DNA of 64,000 nt from Tolypeutes matacus. Lineage: Eukaryota; Chordata; Mammalia; Cingulata; Chlamyphoridae. The DNA is taken from the NCBI GenBank assembly GCA_026826555.1, contig JAKSZT010053764.1, positions 12,932,536 to 12,996,535 on the forward strand. The letters are read 5' to 3'. The translations under genes and the position numbers were made by a program. Shown one piece after another: positions 54,310 to 64,000 of the stretch (positions are counted from its first letter, which is position 1; each line of letters begins with the position of its first letter). The notes below the pieces were generated by a model. It searched no databases. It was not told the DNA's origin and saw only the letters and a list, made by a program, of their open reading frames with translations.

Positions 54310-54580
54310 AGTTATGAATTGTGTCCTTTCCAGTGTCACTGGAGGAAAGGGAATTTTGCCATCAATAGAGCTCCTTTTCTCTCCTCTGACATGTTCCTTA
54401 GCCAGTTTAGCTGGTAATCTGAACTCAAGTTCTGAGCCGACAGAAGATGTCAGATGGTGCTCAGAAAATACAAATGTTGCCTTCACGTCATGGTGTGTAA
54501 ATCCTACACGGCTTTGTTGCTGTGGGATATGTCAGAGCTAGCGAGCGCCAATGAAGCCGCCTAACCTTGACTTCTTGTGT
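54310..54580. promoter_or_regulatory. Candidate conserved noncoding stretch with retained CpGs
   Basis: Repeat-free, with several CpGs in a CpG-poor window (GAGCCGACAG near 54434, CACGTCAT near 54484, ACGGC near 54507, GCGAGCGCC near 54541, GCCGCC near 54555) and CRE-like ACGTCA. The overlapping 60-75-codon frames on both strands match nothing known. Confidence 0.35.
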
Positions 54581-55900
54581 TCCTTATATCTTGTGCCTCT
54601 TCTCTTCTCAGGGTCTGCTCTAATTCCACCCGCTCCCATCCACCCCCATCCTCTCTCACATGCCTCCTGATAGTGTCCTTTTCCTCCTTTTTTTCTATAT
54701 TCCATTTTTCCAGTCTGATAATGCCTGTTCATATCATTACTATTATCATTTATCTGAACTTATGTCAGCAGGACATTTTTTATTTTAGAAAAATAAAAAT
54801 CAGAGTTGGAAGGAACTATATGAAGCTGCCAATTTCAGCTTTCATAGCCAAGAATAAAAGTTAAATCAATATGACTGCTAAAAAGTATTGCTGGACTCTT
54901 GTGCTAAACAGAACATTTGCTTTACAACTGAAACTCTCTTCAACTAATGATGAATTACTTGGGACTATTTGCCCCCATATTTAATTTACATTCAGTGCTA
55001 ACTTGGTTTATTACTTACAAATGTGAATCTTTTCTCAGCATTTTGGAGATTCTTTGGAAAGGCCTTGTAGCACCCTTACCAGGCTGTTGGTTACCACAGC
55101 CTCAGGTCTATCCCACTCTACTTAAATACATTGATTTAATCATAACTGAAAATTAGTGGAGCATCACTATACAGTCAAATTCTGGCCAAACAGTGACCAG
55201 ACCTGAGAGCTGATTGTTCTAAAATCATTATTGGTGTAACTCTCGAAATGAAATGTTTGAACAACTTTCTACATTTACAAAATTAAATTTGGGTTTGTTC
55301 TTGATTGGGTTTAAGGTTGTGCTTTTTTTATTGCACTTTTCCTCAGATGAGCAATTAGGAAGCTTGAAAGATTCTAAACAATATCCAAAATATTCTTTTG
55401 CTGTCATGTTCTTTCAAAGTCAATATCTCTATCCTTGTGCTCAGTTTAATGACTGGGTAATCTGTTACAACATTTAAGAATACACTTTTGATGCATTGAA
55501 AGATATTTATTACCTTTTAATGATGGCTTTTCTCAGGAATAATACCCTGAACCTAATTATTTCTTTACCAAAATGGCATTCTTAACAAAATACATATATA
55601 ATAATGTCACAAAAAAGCACTGATTTCATCTGAGACACCTAACAATTGGTGAAGAGAATTGGCCCCTTACCCAGCATAATAATGTTGTTTGGATATAACA
55701 TTCACCAAACATCTCAGTAAAACATTTCCAGGAAGAAATAGAAACGCACTCATGAAGGAAAATGTGCTCAAGCATGTTGGGAATAATTTGGATTTGTTTT
55801 TAACGAAGTTTCATGTTTCCATATCCTTTGTTTGCTTCCATTCTAAAAGCTTTAACAAAGACTTGTTGCTCTTTAAAGGTCTAGATTTTAACAGGATGAT
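54581..55900. other. Unique AT-rich interval
   Basis: No gene. A pyrimidine-rich region at 54590-54720 has an acceptor-like TCTTCTCTTCTCAGGG (54598-54613) but no partner signals. A 95-codon frame spans it without recognisable features. Confidence 0.5.
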
Positions 55901-55904
55901 CTTT

Positions 55905-56310
55905 TCCCATTGAACTGTTTAAGGCACCACACTGACTGCCAAGCACTTACCCACAAGGACATCTAAAACACACACATACTAGCATCTGCGTGAGATCTAG
56001 CAATCCCCGTGGTGACACATCACAAATACGAGTGAAAGGAGAAACGCTCACTTTTGTAAGTTCCAAGCAACTACTCTAGTCTAAACACAGGCTGTTTCCT
56101 TCAAAACCACCCTCAACAACATGAAACAGCCGCCACTTGCATGATGGGGGAAGGAAAAAATTAAACAATCTGTTTTACAAGCACTTCTCGAGCAAATTTC
56201 TGCTTTGAGATCTTAATAACGTCATCCAAGCATCACCTGCAGTTGCTGTCTATCCACGGTCAGAGGTGGGAAATATGCTGATCTTAATTTGAAAAACAAC
56301 AACAAAAATA
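55905..56310. promoter_or_regulatory. Candidate conserved noncoding element
   Basis: About 400 repeat-free bases with retained CpGs (CTGCGTGAG near 55988, CCCCGTGG near 56008, TACGAG near 56029, AAACGCTC near 56043, CCGCC near 56129, CTCGAG near 56188, AACGTCA near 56219, CCACGG near 56256). Motif-like words include a CRE-like TAACGTCA at 56217-56224 and a CACCTG E-box at 56234-56239. No reading frame exceeds the short background length. Confidence 0.38.
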
Positions 56311-58955
56311 AAGAAAACCAACCCCATCCCTTGAATTGTGCAACTGTTTGAATTAAAGTTTGAGTGTACAGTCAATTTTTAAACTACAGAAAAAGTCCAT
56401 TATCTTCAACTCTTTTTTTTTTTTCAAGAGGGTAAGCTATCTTTGGTTTTAAGGTATTGTAACTTAAAGGAGAAACACCACTCAAGGGATCCAGGTTCAG
56501 TATTACAATTATGGTGTTCCTGGAAGCATATGCCAGATGGCTTTATAAACCCCACTCAGAAGATAGATAATCTTTTCATCTTACATAGTACTCCATTAGC
56601 TCTGTAGTGGAAGACAACAACTATCTTAGAGGGACAGAGAAAATGATTTGACATGGGAGTTTATGAAGGGAAACATTTGATAGGTGGATCACTGATGCAG
56701 ATAATCCAAAACAAGGAATTTTCACGAAGTCACTCTTATTAAACACTCAGTTTGTATTATATTATTGCTGATTTGCCATCCTAGTGACATTTTGCTTTTT
56801 TTTTTTAGTTAGTTGATTGGAACATGAAAAGTGGTCTTCTTATATATAAAACAAATGTATCTTGTTAAATAATAAAAGCCAGCAATTTATTTCCCCTACT
56901 TAATATGACCTTTCACAGATTGTCTGATATGCATGGTTTTCTGTATTCTGTACCCTCATGTCAATGTTAGAAATAATTGAACAATATATTTCATCAGAGG
57001 GAAAAAATAAGCTGGTTCTGAGAACTGAAAAAAATATGCACAAAGATCATATCCTTGTCCAAATCTTATGGATTAGATATTCAATTAAAGTATTTGATGC
57101 AGAAAATATGAATCTCACCCAATCCAATCTCTGTTATTTTTATTTAATTTTGAATGTCATTTTGCATGTATACAAAGTATTGCAATGCTTTTAACTCTAT
57201 TATTTTTCTAGTTATTTAACTTGATCCATAAGTAATGGAGATCTAGATGGCCAACTCCATTTTATAAATGACCGTCAATAAAAGAGCCTAACAAGGGATT
57301 TATAGGAAACAAGTTAAATTAAACTAGTAATAGAGGCATAAAGTAAAATAAATTAGTGTCAGGGTCATAGATAAAAACAATTAAATCTTACATTTTGAGG
57401 GAGAGCCTTTCAGTGTAACTAAAGAAATACCATAAAAATTGATATAAAAAGGGAGAGATCAAAGGGGTTGGTTACATACCCACATACAGGATGTTTGGGC
57501 AATTAGCTTTACAGATGTTCTGAATAAGATCAGTTTATCTTCAGGTGAGAAAAATAATTAGAAAATTGGCAAATCAAGCTTCAGGTTACCATCCTCCTCT
57601 GTTTAGGGGGAAAAAATTCAGTTTCCATGTGAGAAAAACTTCATTCAGTTCTTTTCCAATCTTCAATCTGTGTTTTAAATTTCATGTGAAATTGAAGTAA
57701 TGAGTGAAGATGTCAAACTCAGCTATAGAGGAAATTCAAAGACATTTTCATTTATAAATGAGTACAAAGGACTACTTTTCTTTAAGCTTATCTTATTTTG
57801 CTTATTGCCATATTGTGCAAACATCACTGGGAAAGAGAAAAATATCACTTCTTGTATGGGAAGCATTTATCTTCTTCTAATTCTTAGTAACACTTGGCAA
57901 ACCTTTGAGGTACTGAGACTTCCTTTTAGATGAATGTCTTGTCCACGGTCTTCCTCTCCATGTTCAGACCCAGAGAAGAGCATCTAGCCCAGAGAGTAGG
58001 GCCAATCCCAAGAATGCTCTTCTTGGGGGAAGCCCATAAACAGAAGACCTTAAGCCAAGCCAAATATCTTTACTTGTAGAAGAAATTTGCACTGGACAGT
58101 AAGTCACTAGAGAAACTGACCAGTAACAGACTCAACTGAATCATATATCAGACTGAAGCAAGTGGGAATTTGGAGTATTGATGTGAGGGGATAACATGGG
58201 GCAAGCAGAGATAATAGCATGATTCTGGTGGAGCAAAACCTAATACAGAACAAATCTCAGGTACCCCGACTCTCAAAGTCTTTAAAGCATCAGAACCTCA
58301 ACGTGTCCAACGACATCATCTCCCCAATACTCAAAAAGAAGCTTTACTATCACAGATTGCTTCATTCTTGTTTAGTTTTCATTAGTTCAAATCTACAATT
58401 ATGCTATATCATGTAAAGTTTTGTTCTAGCATGTATTTTAAACAAGTTTTCTGCCTGCCCTTCTGAGATATCATAGATTAGTCTGTGCCAGTATAGAAAT
58501 GTAGGTTCATCTTGCTTTATTGTTAAGAATATATTGAATAGCTTGATAAAATTAATTACCCTTTCCTTAAAGAATAAACAGATTCAAAGCAAAAATAAAG
58601 AAGCACCAGGTTATTTTTCTCTTCTGAATATCTTTCTCCTAACCACAGGCATTGTTCCATTGTTTTCTTGCTTTTTCTGTCAATTTCTCCTTGGGGATAA
58701 TTTATTCTCCAGCTATTCTATCTTCCCGTTAATATGTCCTTAGTATCATCTTCCTGGAGCATAAGAAATAGTATAAAAGGCAAAAATGGTACAAACTTTT
58801 TAGATTAAGCTTTTGCTTGCTGCTTCTAAGAAAGGTGCTCTGAGTAAACTGCCCCTTTGTGTAAGTTAAAAGAGACCCTACCTCATGGCAACTGCTTCAT
58901 TTTCTTCGAACTAGTCATTCGTCTGTCATTCCAGTCAGTCATGTTGTGTAAATAG
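56311..58955. other. Long unique AT-rich interval
   Basis: About 2.6 kb with no repeat I recognise and no credible gene. Frames of 65-78 codons (56958-57194, 57700-57933, 58219-58416, 58534-58743) are within background for AT-rich DNA and have no recognisable product. Confidence 0.5.
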
Positions 58956-58959
58956 AGAT

Positions 58960-59068
58960 ATAGCGGTGAAGAGCCTAGATTACAGAGTCAGACAGACCTG
59001 AATTTGGGTCCCCACTCAAAACCTTTCATAGCTTAATGGCCTTAGGCAAATCATTTGCTGCATAATAG
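58960..59068 (+). mobile_element. MIR SINE left half (sense)
   Basis: GCGGTGAAGAGCCTAGATTA, CAGAGTCAGACAGACCTGAA, TTTGGGTCCCCACTCAAAA and TTAATGGCCTTAGGCAAATC match the MIR head and centre in order. Confidence 0.75.
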
Positions 59069-59069
59069 A

Positions 59070-59875
59070 AGTACTTGGTTATACCTGCCTTCAAGCCTCC
59101 TGGCCCTTGTCTTGTCCAGCTCTTGAGAGCTAGAATTGATTGAAGTCATCCACAGACCTGGGTCTGCCTGGAATTGGGCAGCAGCGAGAACTAGTGGAGC
59201 CTCATCCCCACTCCTGTTAGGGAACTAGTAGAGCCTCATCCCCACTCCTGTTTGGTCATGGAATTAGGTGATGCACATGGCACCTGGCCTCTGAACTGGA
59301 GCATTCCTAACCCTCTACGCACTTTGTCCTACATCTCTCCGTCCACTTCTTTTTGGCCTAATCTCGAAGATGAGACCACGGTCTTGAAATCCTCCCTGTG
59401 ATCTTCTCTATAGTTCCTTCTGAACTGGGACTCTGTCCTTTAATCTTGAATGTTTAATCTTTATTGTTACCTAATACCTGTAGCTAACACTTGATGGTTT
59501 CATTCCTAAGTATATAAGATCCATCTCCCTATATCTCCTACTTTTAGGTTGTTCTTCAGGTTTTCCTGTCACAAAATGAAGAATAGAACTTTAATGCTTC
59601 CAGCTAAAACCTCTTGTTGTTTAAACTTCAGTTGCCCAAGGCAACCCCTTGGTAGTGATCCTCTTGAATTTCCCCATAACTAGCTAATTCCCTTAGCATA
59701 TTAGAGCATGGCCAGACCATTACTATGGGGTCAGTGTGCAGTTAGGCTTTCCTTAGACACCCATCCCCAACCTACAAAGTCTTTCACCATCCCTCTTTCT
59801 CCCAAGTGTATGGCAATTCTGAGACACTCATATGGTCATTTTAAAAGTAAGAAACAATCTGCCTTTCCTTGAAAA
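59070..59875. other. Unique interval, more balanced composition
   Basis: No credible gene. A 34-base tandem duplication lies at 59188-59255. The 59320-59640 part has TATATAAG near 59512 and could be an unrecognised LTR remnant, but termini are not identifiable. Confidence 0.45.
59188..59255. repeat. Two-copy 34-base tandem duplication
   Basis: GAACTAGTGGAGCCTCATCC... (59188) and GAACTAGTAGAGCCTCATCC... (59222) share about 32 of 34 bases, each ending CCCACTCCTGTT. Confidence 0.92.
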
Positions 59876-59879
59876 TTTT

Positions 59880-60095
59880 ACAATGCAATTGGATAGGCAA
59901 CACATGCCTATATAAAATGGAACATAAATAAAAATGACTAATGTAGTATAAATCAGGGAGAAGAGTTGAAGGCATGAGAAGTAAGGCTGACAATGGATAA
60001 AGAGGGAAAGCTTCCTGAAAAGAGTGAGTCTAGGGTTGGGAAATGAGAAATGGATGTGCATTAGTGGAGACAGGTTAGTGGTAGCCATGATTCAG
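59880..60095 (-). mobile_element. L2 LINE fragment (antisense)
   Basis: GGAAAGCTTCCTGAAAAGAG corresponds to the L2 ggaaggcttcctggagga word. Upstream GTATAAATCAGGGAGAAGAG and downstream AGTGAGTCTAGGGTTGGG keep rough order. Moderately diverged. Confidence 0.5.
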
Positions 60096-60144
60096 CCATT
60101 GAATTAGAGACCCAGTTGTGGATGTTGATTACAAGCTTGAACAC

Positions 60145-60352
60145 AATCATTCCTTAATTTATATAGTGTTTCATATTTTACAAAGTACTTTCACATACAT
60201 TATTTCATTTGCTTTTCAGCAGTGTTTTGCAGTTTGGGCAGAGGATGTTACTAATTCCCATATTGTACATAAAGATTTTGAGGACCAATGAAGTCTGAGA
60301 CCATGCCAGAACATCACTCAGCAAGAAAGTATGGGTCTAGAATAAAGTATTT
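60145..60352 (-). mobile_element. MIR-like SINE (antisense), diverged
   Basis: ATAGTGTTTCATATTTTACA, AAGTACTTTCACATACATTA, TTTCATTTGCTTTTCAGCAG and GATGTTACTAATTCCCATAT follow an inverted MIR-family core. Confidence 0.55.
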
Positions 60353-60765
60353 GATCATCTAATTCAGCATTCTCTCCAGCAGTGTGCATACTCACCTCTT
60401 GGGTTGCTATCCTCTCTACCAGATGCACAGAAGATCTTCCCTTTTTGGTCAGGTCCTCAGCTTCTCTGCCCATTAGGATCCCAAGAAATTTTTTTCAGCT
60501 AGATATGGATTTCTGGGTTCACCTTGAGGTGCATCTCACTAAGACAGTCCTCTCTGTGTTATTTTTCTGGTAGTGTAGCCCATGATCAAGTTCCCCATCA
60601 GGGATATCAGAAATCTTAAGGGACAGGTCCAAAATCTTTAGTGTGTTTTCTTTGTCTGATTTTAGAGCACATACCATTGATCTATGGCAGCTCCCCTAGG
60701 AGCTATACTTCAAGTTTCAAACTTCAGAATTGTTTCTTATTCCTTCAGCTGCCATGTTTTCTCCC
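60353..60765. other. Unique interval
   Basis: Nothing recognised. Confidence 0.45.
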
Positions 60766-60769
60766 TATC

Positions 60770-60987
60770 TAAATCCCAGCCCAGCTCAAGCCATACCTTC
60801 CTGAACATTCTAAAGCAAAAGTGATATCTCTTTTGTAAACTTCTCCAATGCACATGGTCTTTTCACTCATTTACCTGTTCGTCTGCATGCACCTGAGAAG
60901 ACTGTCCATGACTTATGCTTCTTTTATATTCCCCACAGCAGGAAGCCCATGGGCATTTACTAAATATTTCTTGATTGGTGGATTTGG
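60770..60987 (+). mobile_element. L2 LINE 3' end (sense)
   Basis: CAGCTCAAGCCATACCTTCC, GTAAACTTCTCCAATGCACA, TTTTATATTCCCCACAGCAG and GGGCATTTACTAAATATTTC follow the L2 3' order to the end. Confidence 0.77.
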
Positions 60988-60989
60988 GG

Positions 60990-62970
60990 CCTCCATTTCT
61001 ATCTCAACAAAATGAAACACTATGGTTATACTTTGAGTGTTTTATAATGAAAATGATCATCAGCAAATGTGATTTACCTGCATGCATTTAACCAGATTTT
61101 GTATATATATATATTAAAGGTTCTTCTATTTGAAACATTTATTTTATCTTATTTTTATCTCTCTTGAAAGTGGCATTGTTTAATTTGTTTCAGAAACTAT
61201 GTGAAATTGGAGCTAACCTATAGTTCTGCTTCTTGATCTCAAAACAACCATAGGTATCTCTTTCTTGGCCAATTCAATTGGGATGATCAACTTTCTGATC
61301 CACTTTGACCAAAAAAACACCCTGAATCTATAATAAAGATTCTAAAGACAGTAAAGGGGACATTTTACATGCCTCAGGGAAACTTCAGAATTGTACAAAT
61401 TAAGTGTACTTTCCATAATCTTTCTGGGAGTTTCATATATGCAGGCCAATTGAATCATGAAATTAAACCTAAAACTATTCAAGTCACACAGATATGGGAT
61501 GATATTATCTTAGGATAGCCTCTTCATTAATCTATTGCTAAAGTAAACAGTTTTATTACCTTCGACCCCAGCATTTGTTCATGGTGATAACTAGTTCCAA
61601 AATTTTACTAAAGTTAGATATTAAATTGTGATTCTTTATAATGAAATTTCATTCATCACTGAGCCAGTGTTAAATTTCTAGTTTTCCATGTACTATTTTA
61701 AGCTTGGGTACAATTTCTGCCATCTATTTTAGTTTCTGCAAATGAAGAACCCACGAGTCTGCACTCTTCTACTATATTATTTTAAGCTTAATGTTATTAG
61801 AAGCTATTGTGCTTGGAGACAATGGCAATCATGTCCCACAACCAATCTGAAGGCAATAGGAAATTGAGAAAGTAGTTTAATAAATAGATACTTCCTTTGC
61901 CTTTTTAAAGAAAATCATATTTATTTGAGCAGCTTTCTCAGTGTAATACAATCTGCATGTTTAAAAGGCAATCGTTTCCCCCAGTTTATTTACTTAAATG
62001 AAATCACTATTGCTCATAGACCTATCCCCCTGCCTTGCCCCATGTCAACATTCAGATGTGTGGTGTTTTATGGAAAAGAGAAAGGAAATACAATTCCATA
62101 AGTTTTCAGGATTTTGAAGAAGAGCAACTGGAGATTTAAATAGCTCCCTAGATTTTTTTAGACTATTTGCAAAAGCAAACTACAGGGGGCAGCAAATAGT
62201 AACTGGCTTTTAGCATCATCATTGCTGAACCTTGGAATTAAGAAGTGCTAGGCTGCTCAACCTATTTTTGATGAGAAATGCCCAACTTACTGTGAAATGT
62301 AAAATTTTCTTTACATTTCAAGATATGTAATAGTTAAATCTAGAACACTTTTTCCCACCTGTCTTATAAGCTAAAGTCCAGATGAGTCTCTCACATTTCA
62401 TCAGTGTTCTTTATCTTCTTTAAATTCTGCAATTAAGTGTGATGTGATAAGTATCATGTATAAAAACCCAGGGATCATCTGAACATTAAAATGAGTGCAG
62501 TGATACTGGAACCATACACAACATACAGGGTGCTACAAAATGCTGTGCAACGAAGGACATTTCATTCTCTCTCTATTTTATTTAGTCAGGGTAAGTTGAA
62601 TACTATTCAAGTTTCCTGAAACATCTCCCACACTATTTGAAGGGTATATCGTCTGAGAGACATCTTCCAAATACTTAGTGTATTTAAAAATCAAACTCAC
62701 TGCCTCACCATGACTAAATTTCCCAAATAAAACTCACAATCTGTGTTTTTTTTTTTTTTTAAAGAACAGAGAAAATGAGCATATATTATCCACTAATAAT
62801 GTTGAACCTGACTTAAGCTTTTATTTTGAGGACCAAAAAGAGTGCAAATGCCAGGAGCTCTTTGAAGGGCTTTGATCTTACCATGGTACATCTTGGAAAA
62901 TAGTATCTCATAGAGGTTTGGTGTTATTTATTCTCCCCTTTTTGAGAAAGTCTGAAAATCAGAGAAAGAA
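60990..62970. other. Unique AT-rich interval, about 2 kb
   Basis: No gene or repeat recognised. Short AT run near 61101-61112, T-run at about 62745-62760. Confidence 0.5.
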
Positions 62971-62973
62971 GCA

Positions 62974-63027
62974 CTGTAATTCTTTCTTCTACTTCAAACC
63001 CTGTAATTCTTTCTTCTACCTCAAACC
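62974..63027. repeat. Two-copy 27-base tandem duplication
   Basis: CTGTAATTCTTTCTTCTACT... (62974-63000) and CTGTAATTCTTTCTTCTACC... (63001-63027) differ at one base and abut exactly. The unit is a multiple of three, so the 76-codon frame across it shows a repeated nine-residue block, but that frame is not a credible gene. Confidence 0.96.
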
Positions 63028-63395
63028 CTATGTTTTAAAATATCAACAGCTACTAGAAGGGTCACAAAATTTTTTAAGTATTGATAAATATAATTACCAA
63101 CATAGAGTGAGAAATGCCGCACAAGACTTAAATGCAGAAACCAAATGAGTTTCCAAATTAAAATATGGAAATGTAAAGCTCATGACACCATATATGCAAA
63201 AGGACAGGGCTGAACGAAGTGAGAAGGAGGAGACTTGGGTTCATATCCTGTTTTTCTCTTAAGGAGATATGACAAATAAATAACAAGGCACGAGAAATAT
63301 TACAAAAACGTCTATATATCATCAACCCAGATTAAGTAAAGGTTAACTTGCCATATTTACCTCATTTTTTTTTCTTTATCAAATAGCATTTTTAC
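63028..63395. other. Unique AT-rich interval
   Basis: No gene or repeat recognised. Confidence 0.45.
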
Positions 63396-63462
63396 AATTT
63401 TCTAGTAGTATATCAGTACATTCAGAAAACTAAACATTTAGTAAATGTATACTTCAGTGACT

Positions 63463-63549
63463 TTATTTTTTAAGGAGGTACTGGGTATTGAACCCTGGAC
63501 CTCATACATGGGAAGCAGGTGCTCAAACCACTGAGCTACACCCCCTCCC
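63463..63549 (-). mobile_element. DAS-type SINE, single unit (antisense)
   Basis: On the minus strand, GGTGTAGCTCAGTGGTTTGA (A-box region), GCACCTGCTTCCCATG and CCAGGGTTCAATACCCAGTA (B-box region), ending in an A-rich tail (T-run at 63464-63471 on plus). CTTCAGT occurs at 63452-63458 and 63550-63556, a plausible decayed target duplication. It is inserted into the L1M fossil. Confidence 0.88.
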
Positions 63550-63614
63550 CTTCAGTTAATTTCATAACCTGAAAAACCTGTGCAACTAGCACCCAGCTCA
63601 AGAAACAGAACACT

Positions 63615-63802
63615 GGGAAGCGACTGTGGCTCAGTCGGTAGGGCTCCCGTTTGCCATATGGGAGGTCCTGGGTTCGGTTCCCGGGGCCTCCTGGTGGGGG
63701 CGGGCCCGCCTGCACGGCGTGGTTGGCTGACCCAGCGAGCACAAGCAGCAGGGGGGGGATAAATGAATAAATAAATAAAATCTTTAAAAAAAAAAAAAAA
63801 GA
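63615..63802 (+). mobile_element. Young DAS-type SINE (sense) with exact target duplication
   Basis: GGGAAGCGACTGTGGCTCAG (A-box region) and CCTGGGTTCGGTTCCCGGGG (B-box region) are followed by a GC-rich 3' extension, ATAA-type repeats and a 14-base A tail. AAGAAACAGAACACT is duplicated exactly at 63600-63614 and 63803-63817. The intact 15-bp duplication and near-consensus promoter boxes suggest it is the youngest insertion in the window. Frames at 63580-63762 plus and 63536-63841 minus are by-products. Confidence 0.96.
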
Positions 63803-64000
63803 AAGAAACAGAACACTATCAGCACCCCAGAAGCTCCCCATACCCCCTTTTAGTCTCTACCCCAAGGAGAATCCACTCTCCTGACTCCCAACAGAATACA
63901 TTAGTTTTGTTTTTGTTTTGTTTTGTTTTTATATATAAATCATACAGTTTGTACTCTTTAGTGTCTGCTTTCTTTTGCTCAACCTCATGTATGTGAGATT

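Larger units (their letters stand above)
63400..64000 (-). mobile_element. L1M LINE 3' end (antisense), runs off window
   Basis: Outside the two SINEs the sequence follows an antisense L1M 3' UTR: TGCAACTAGCACCCAGCTCA, AGCACCCCAGAAGCTCCCC, TATAAATCATACAGTTTGTA, CTCTTTAGTGTCTGCTTTC and TTTTGCTCAACCTCATGTAT. It continues past the end of the window. The left boundary is approximate. Confidence 0.7.

Noticed and set aside
54590..54720. Acceptor-like TCTTCTCTTCTCAGGG followed by an open frame
   Set aside because: The pyrimidine tract is long and general, and no downstream donor or recognisable peptide is present.
63536..63841. 101-codon minus and 60-codon plus frames
   Set aside because: They overlap the young DAS-SINE and its A-rich tail.

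Overview
This is mammalian intergenic or intronic DNA. It is AT-rich, CpG-poor and dense in decayed retrotransposons, and I found no protein-coding gene, no intact RNA gene and no CpG island. Open reading frames are short (the longest is 191 codons) and the larger ones lie in repeats or low-complexity tracts. The repeat content points to Xenarthra, meaning armadillo, sloth or anteater. There are four tRNA-derived SINE copies of the xenarthran DAS type (about 4.9, 26.4, 31.7-32.0 and 63.5-63.8 kb, the last place holding two). There are also L1 3' tails of the type I associate with xenarthran genomes (5.2-5.8 and 9.4-9.8 kb) and a probable lineage-specific LTR (36.6-37.2 kb). Family names come from memory of consensus sequences, not from a database search.

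Layout. 0-5 kb: unique AT-rich DNA, a small GC-rich patch at 2.2-2.4 kb, and L2 fossils on the minus strand. 5-13 kb: DAS-SINE, L1 tails, two MIRs and a long field of old antisense L1 (10.1-12.8 kb). 13-21 kb: L2 3' ends, MIRs, an MLT1-type solo LTR and a CR1/L3-like fragment. 22-23.3 kb: a long antisense L2 fossil. 23-32 kb: MIRs, a purine-only tract carrying a DAS-SINE, more L2, and a dimeric DAS-SINE with a 12-bp target-site duplication. 32-41 kb: mostly unique, plus a long L2 split by an LTR with 5-bp target duplications. 41-44 kb: unique sequence with retained CpGs and repeated CAGGTG motifs, the best candidate regulatory region. 44-50 kb: L2, a young L1-like insertion with a 16-bp target duplication, and a 2.7-kb antisense L1M fossil. 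50-63 kb: mostly unique, with MIRs, a MER5A and two more candidate conserved noncoding stretches (54.3-54.6 and 55.9-56.3 kb). 63.4-64 kb: an L1M fossil interrupted by two DAS-SINEs of opposite orientation.

There are no genes here to form a pathway. If the window has a function, it is most likely distal gene regulation from the unique islands, which cross-species alignment would test. I did not find a new genetic system. The hunt section lists the clean insertion events, secondary-structure motifs, small tandem duplications and candidate enhancers.
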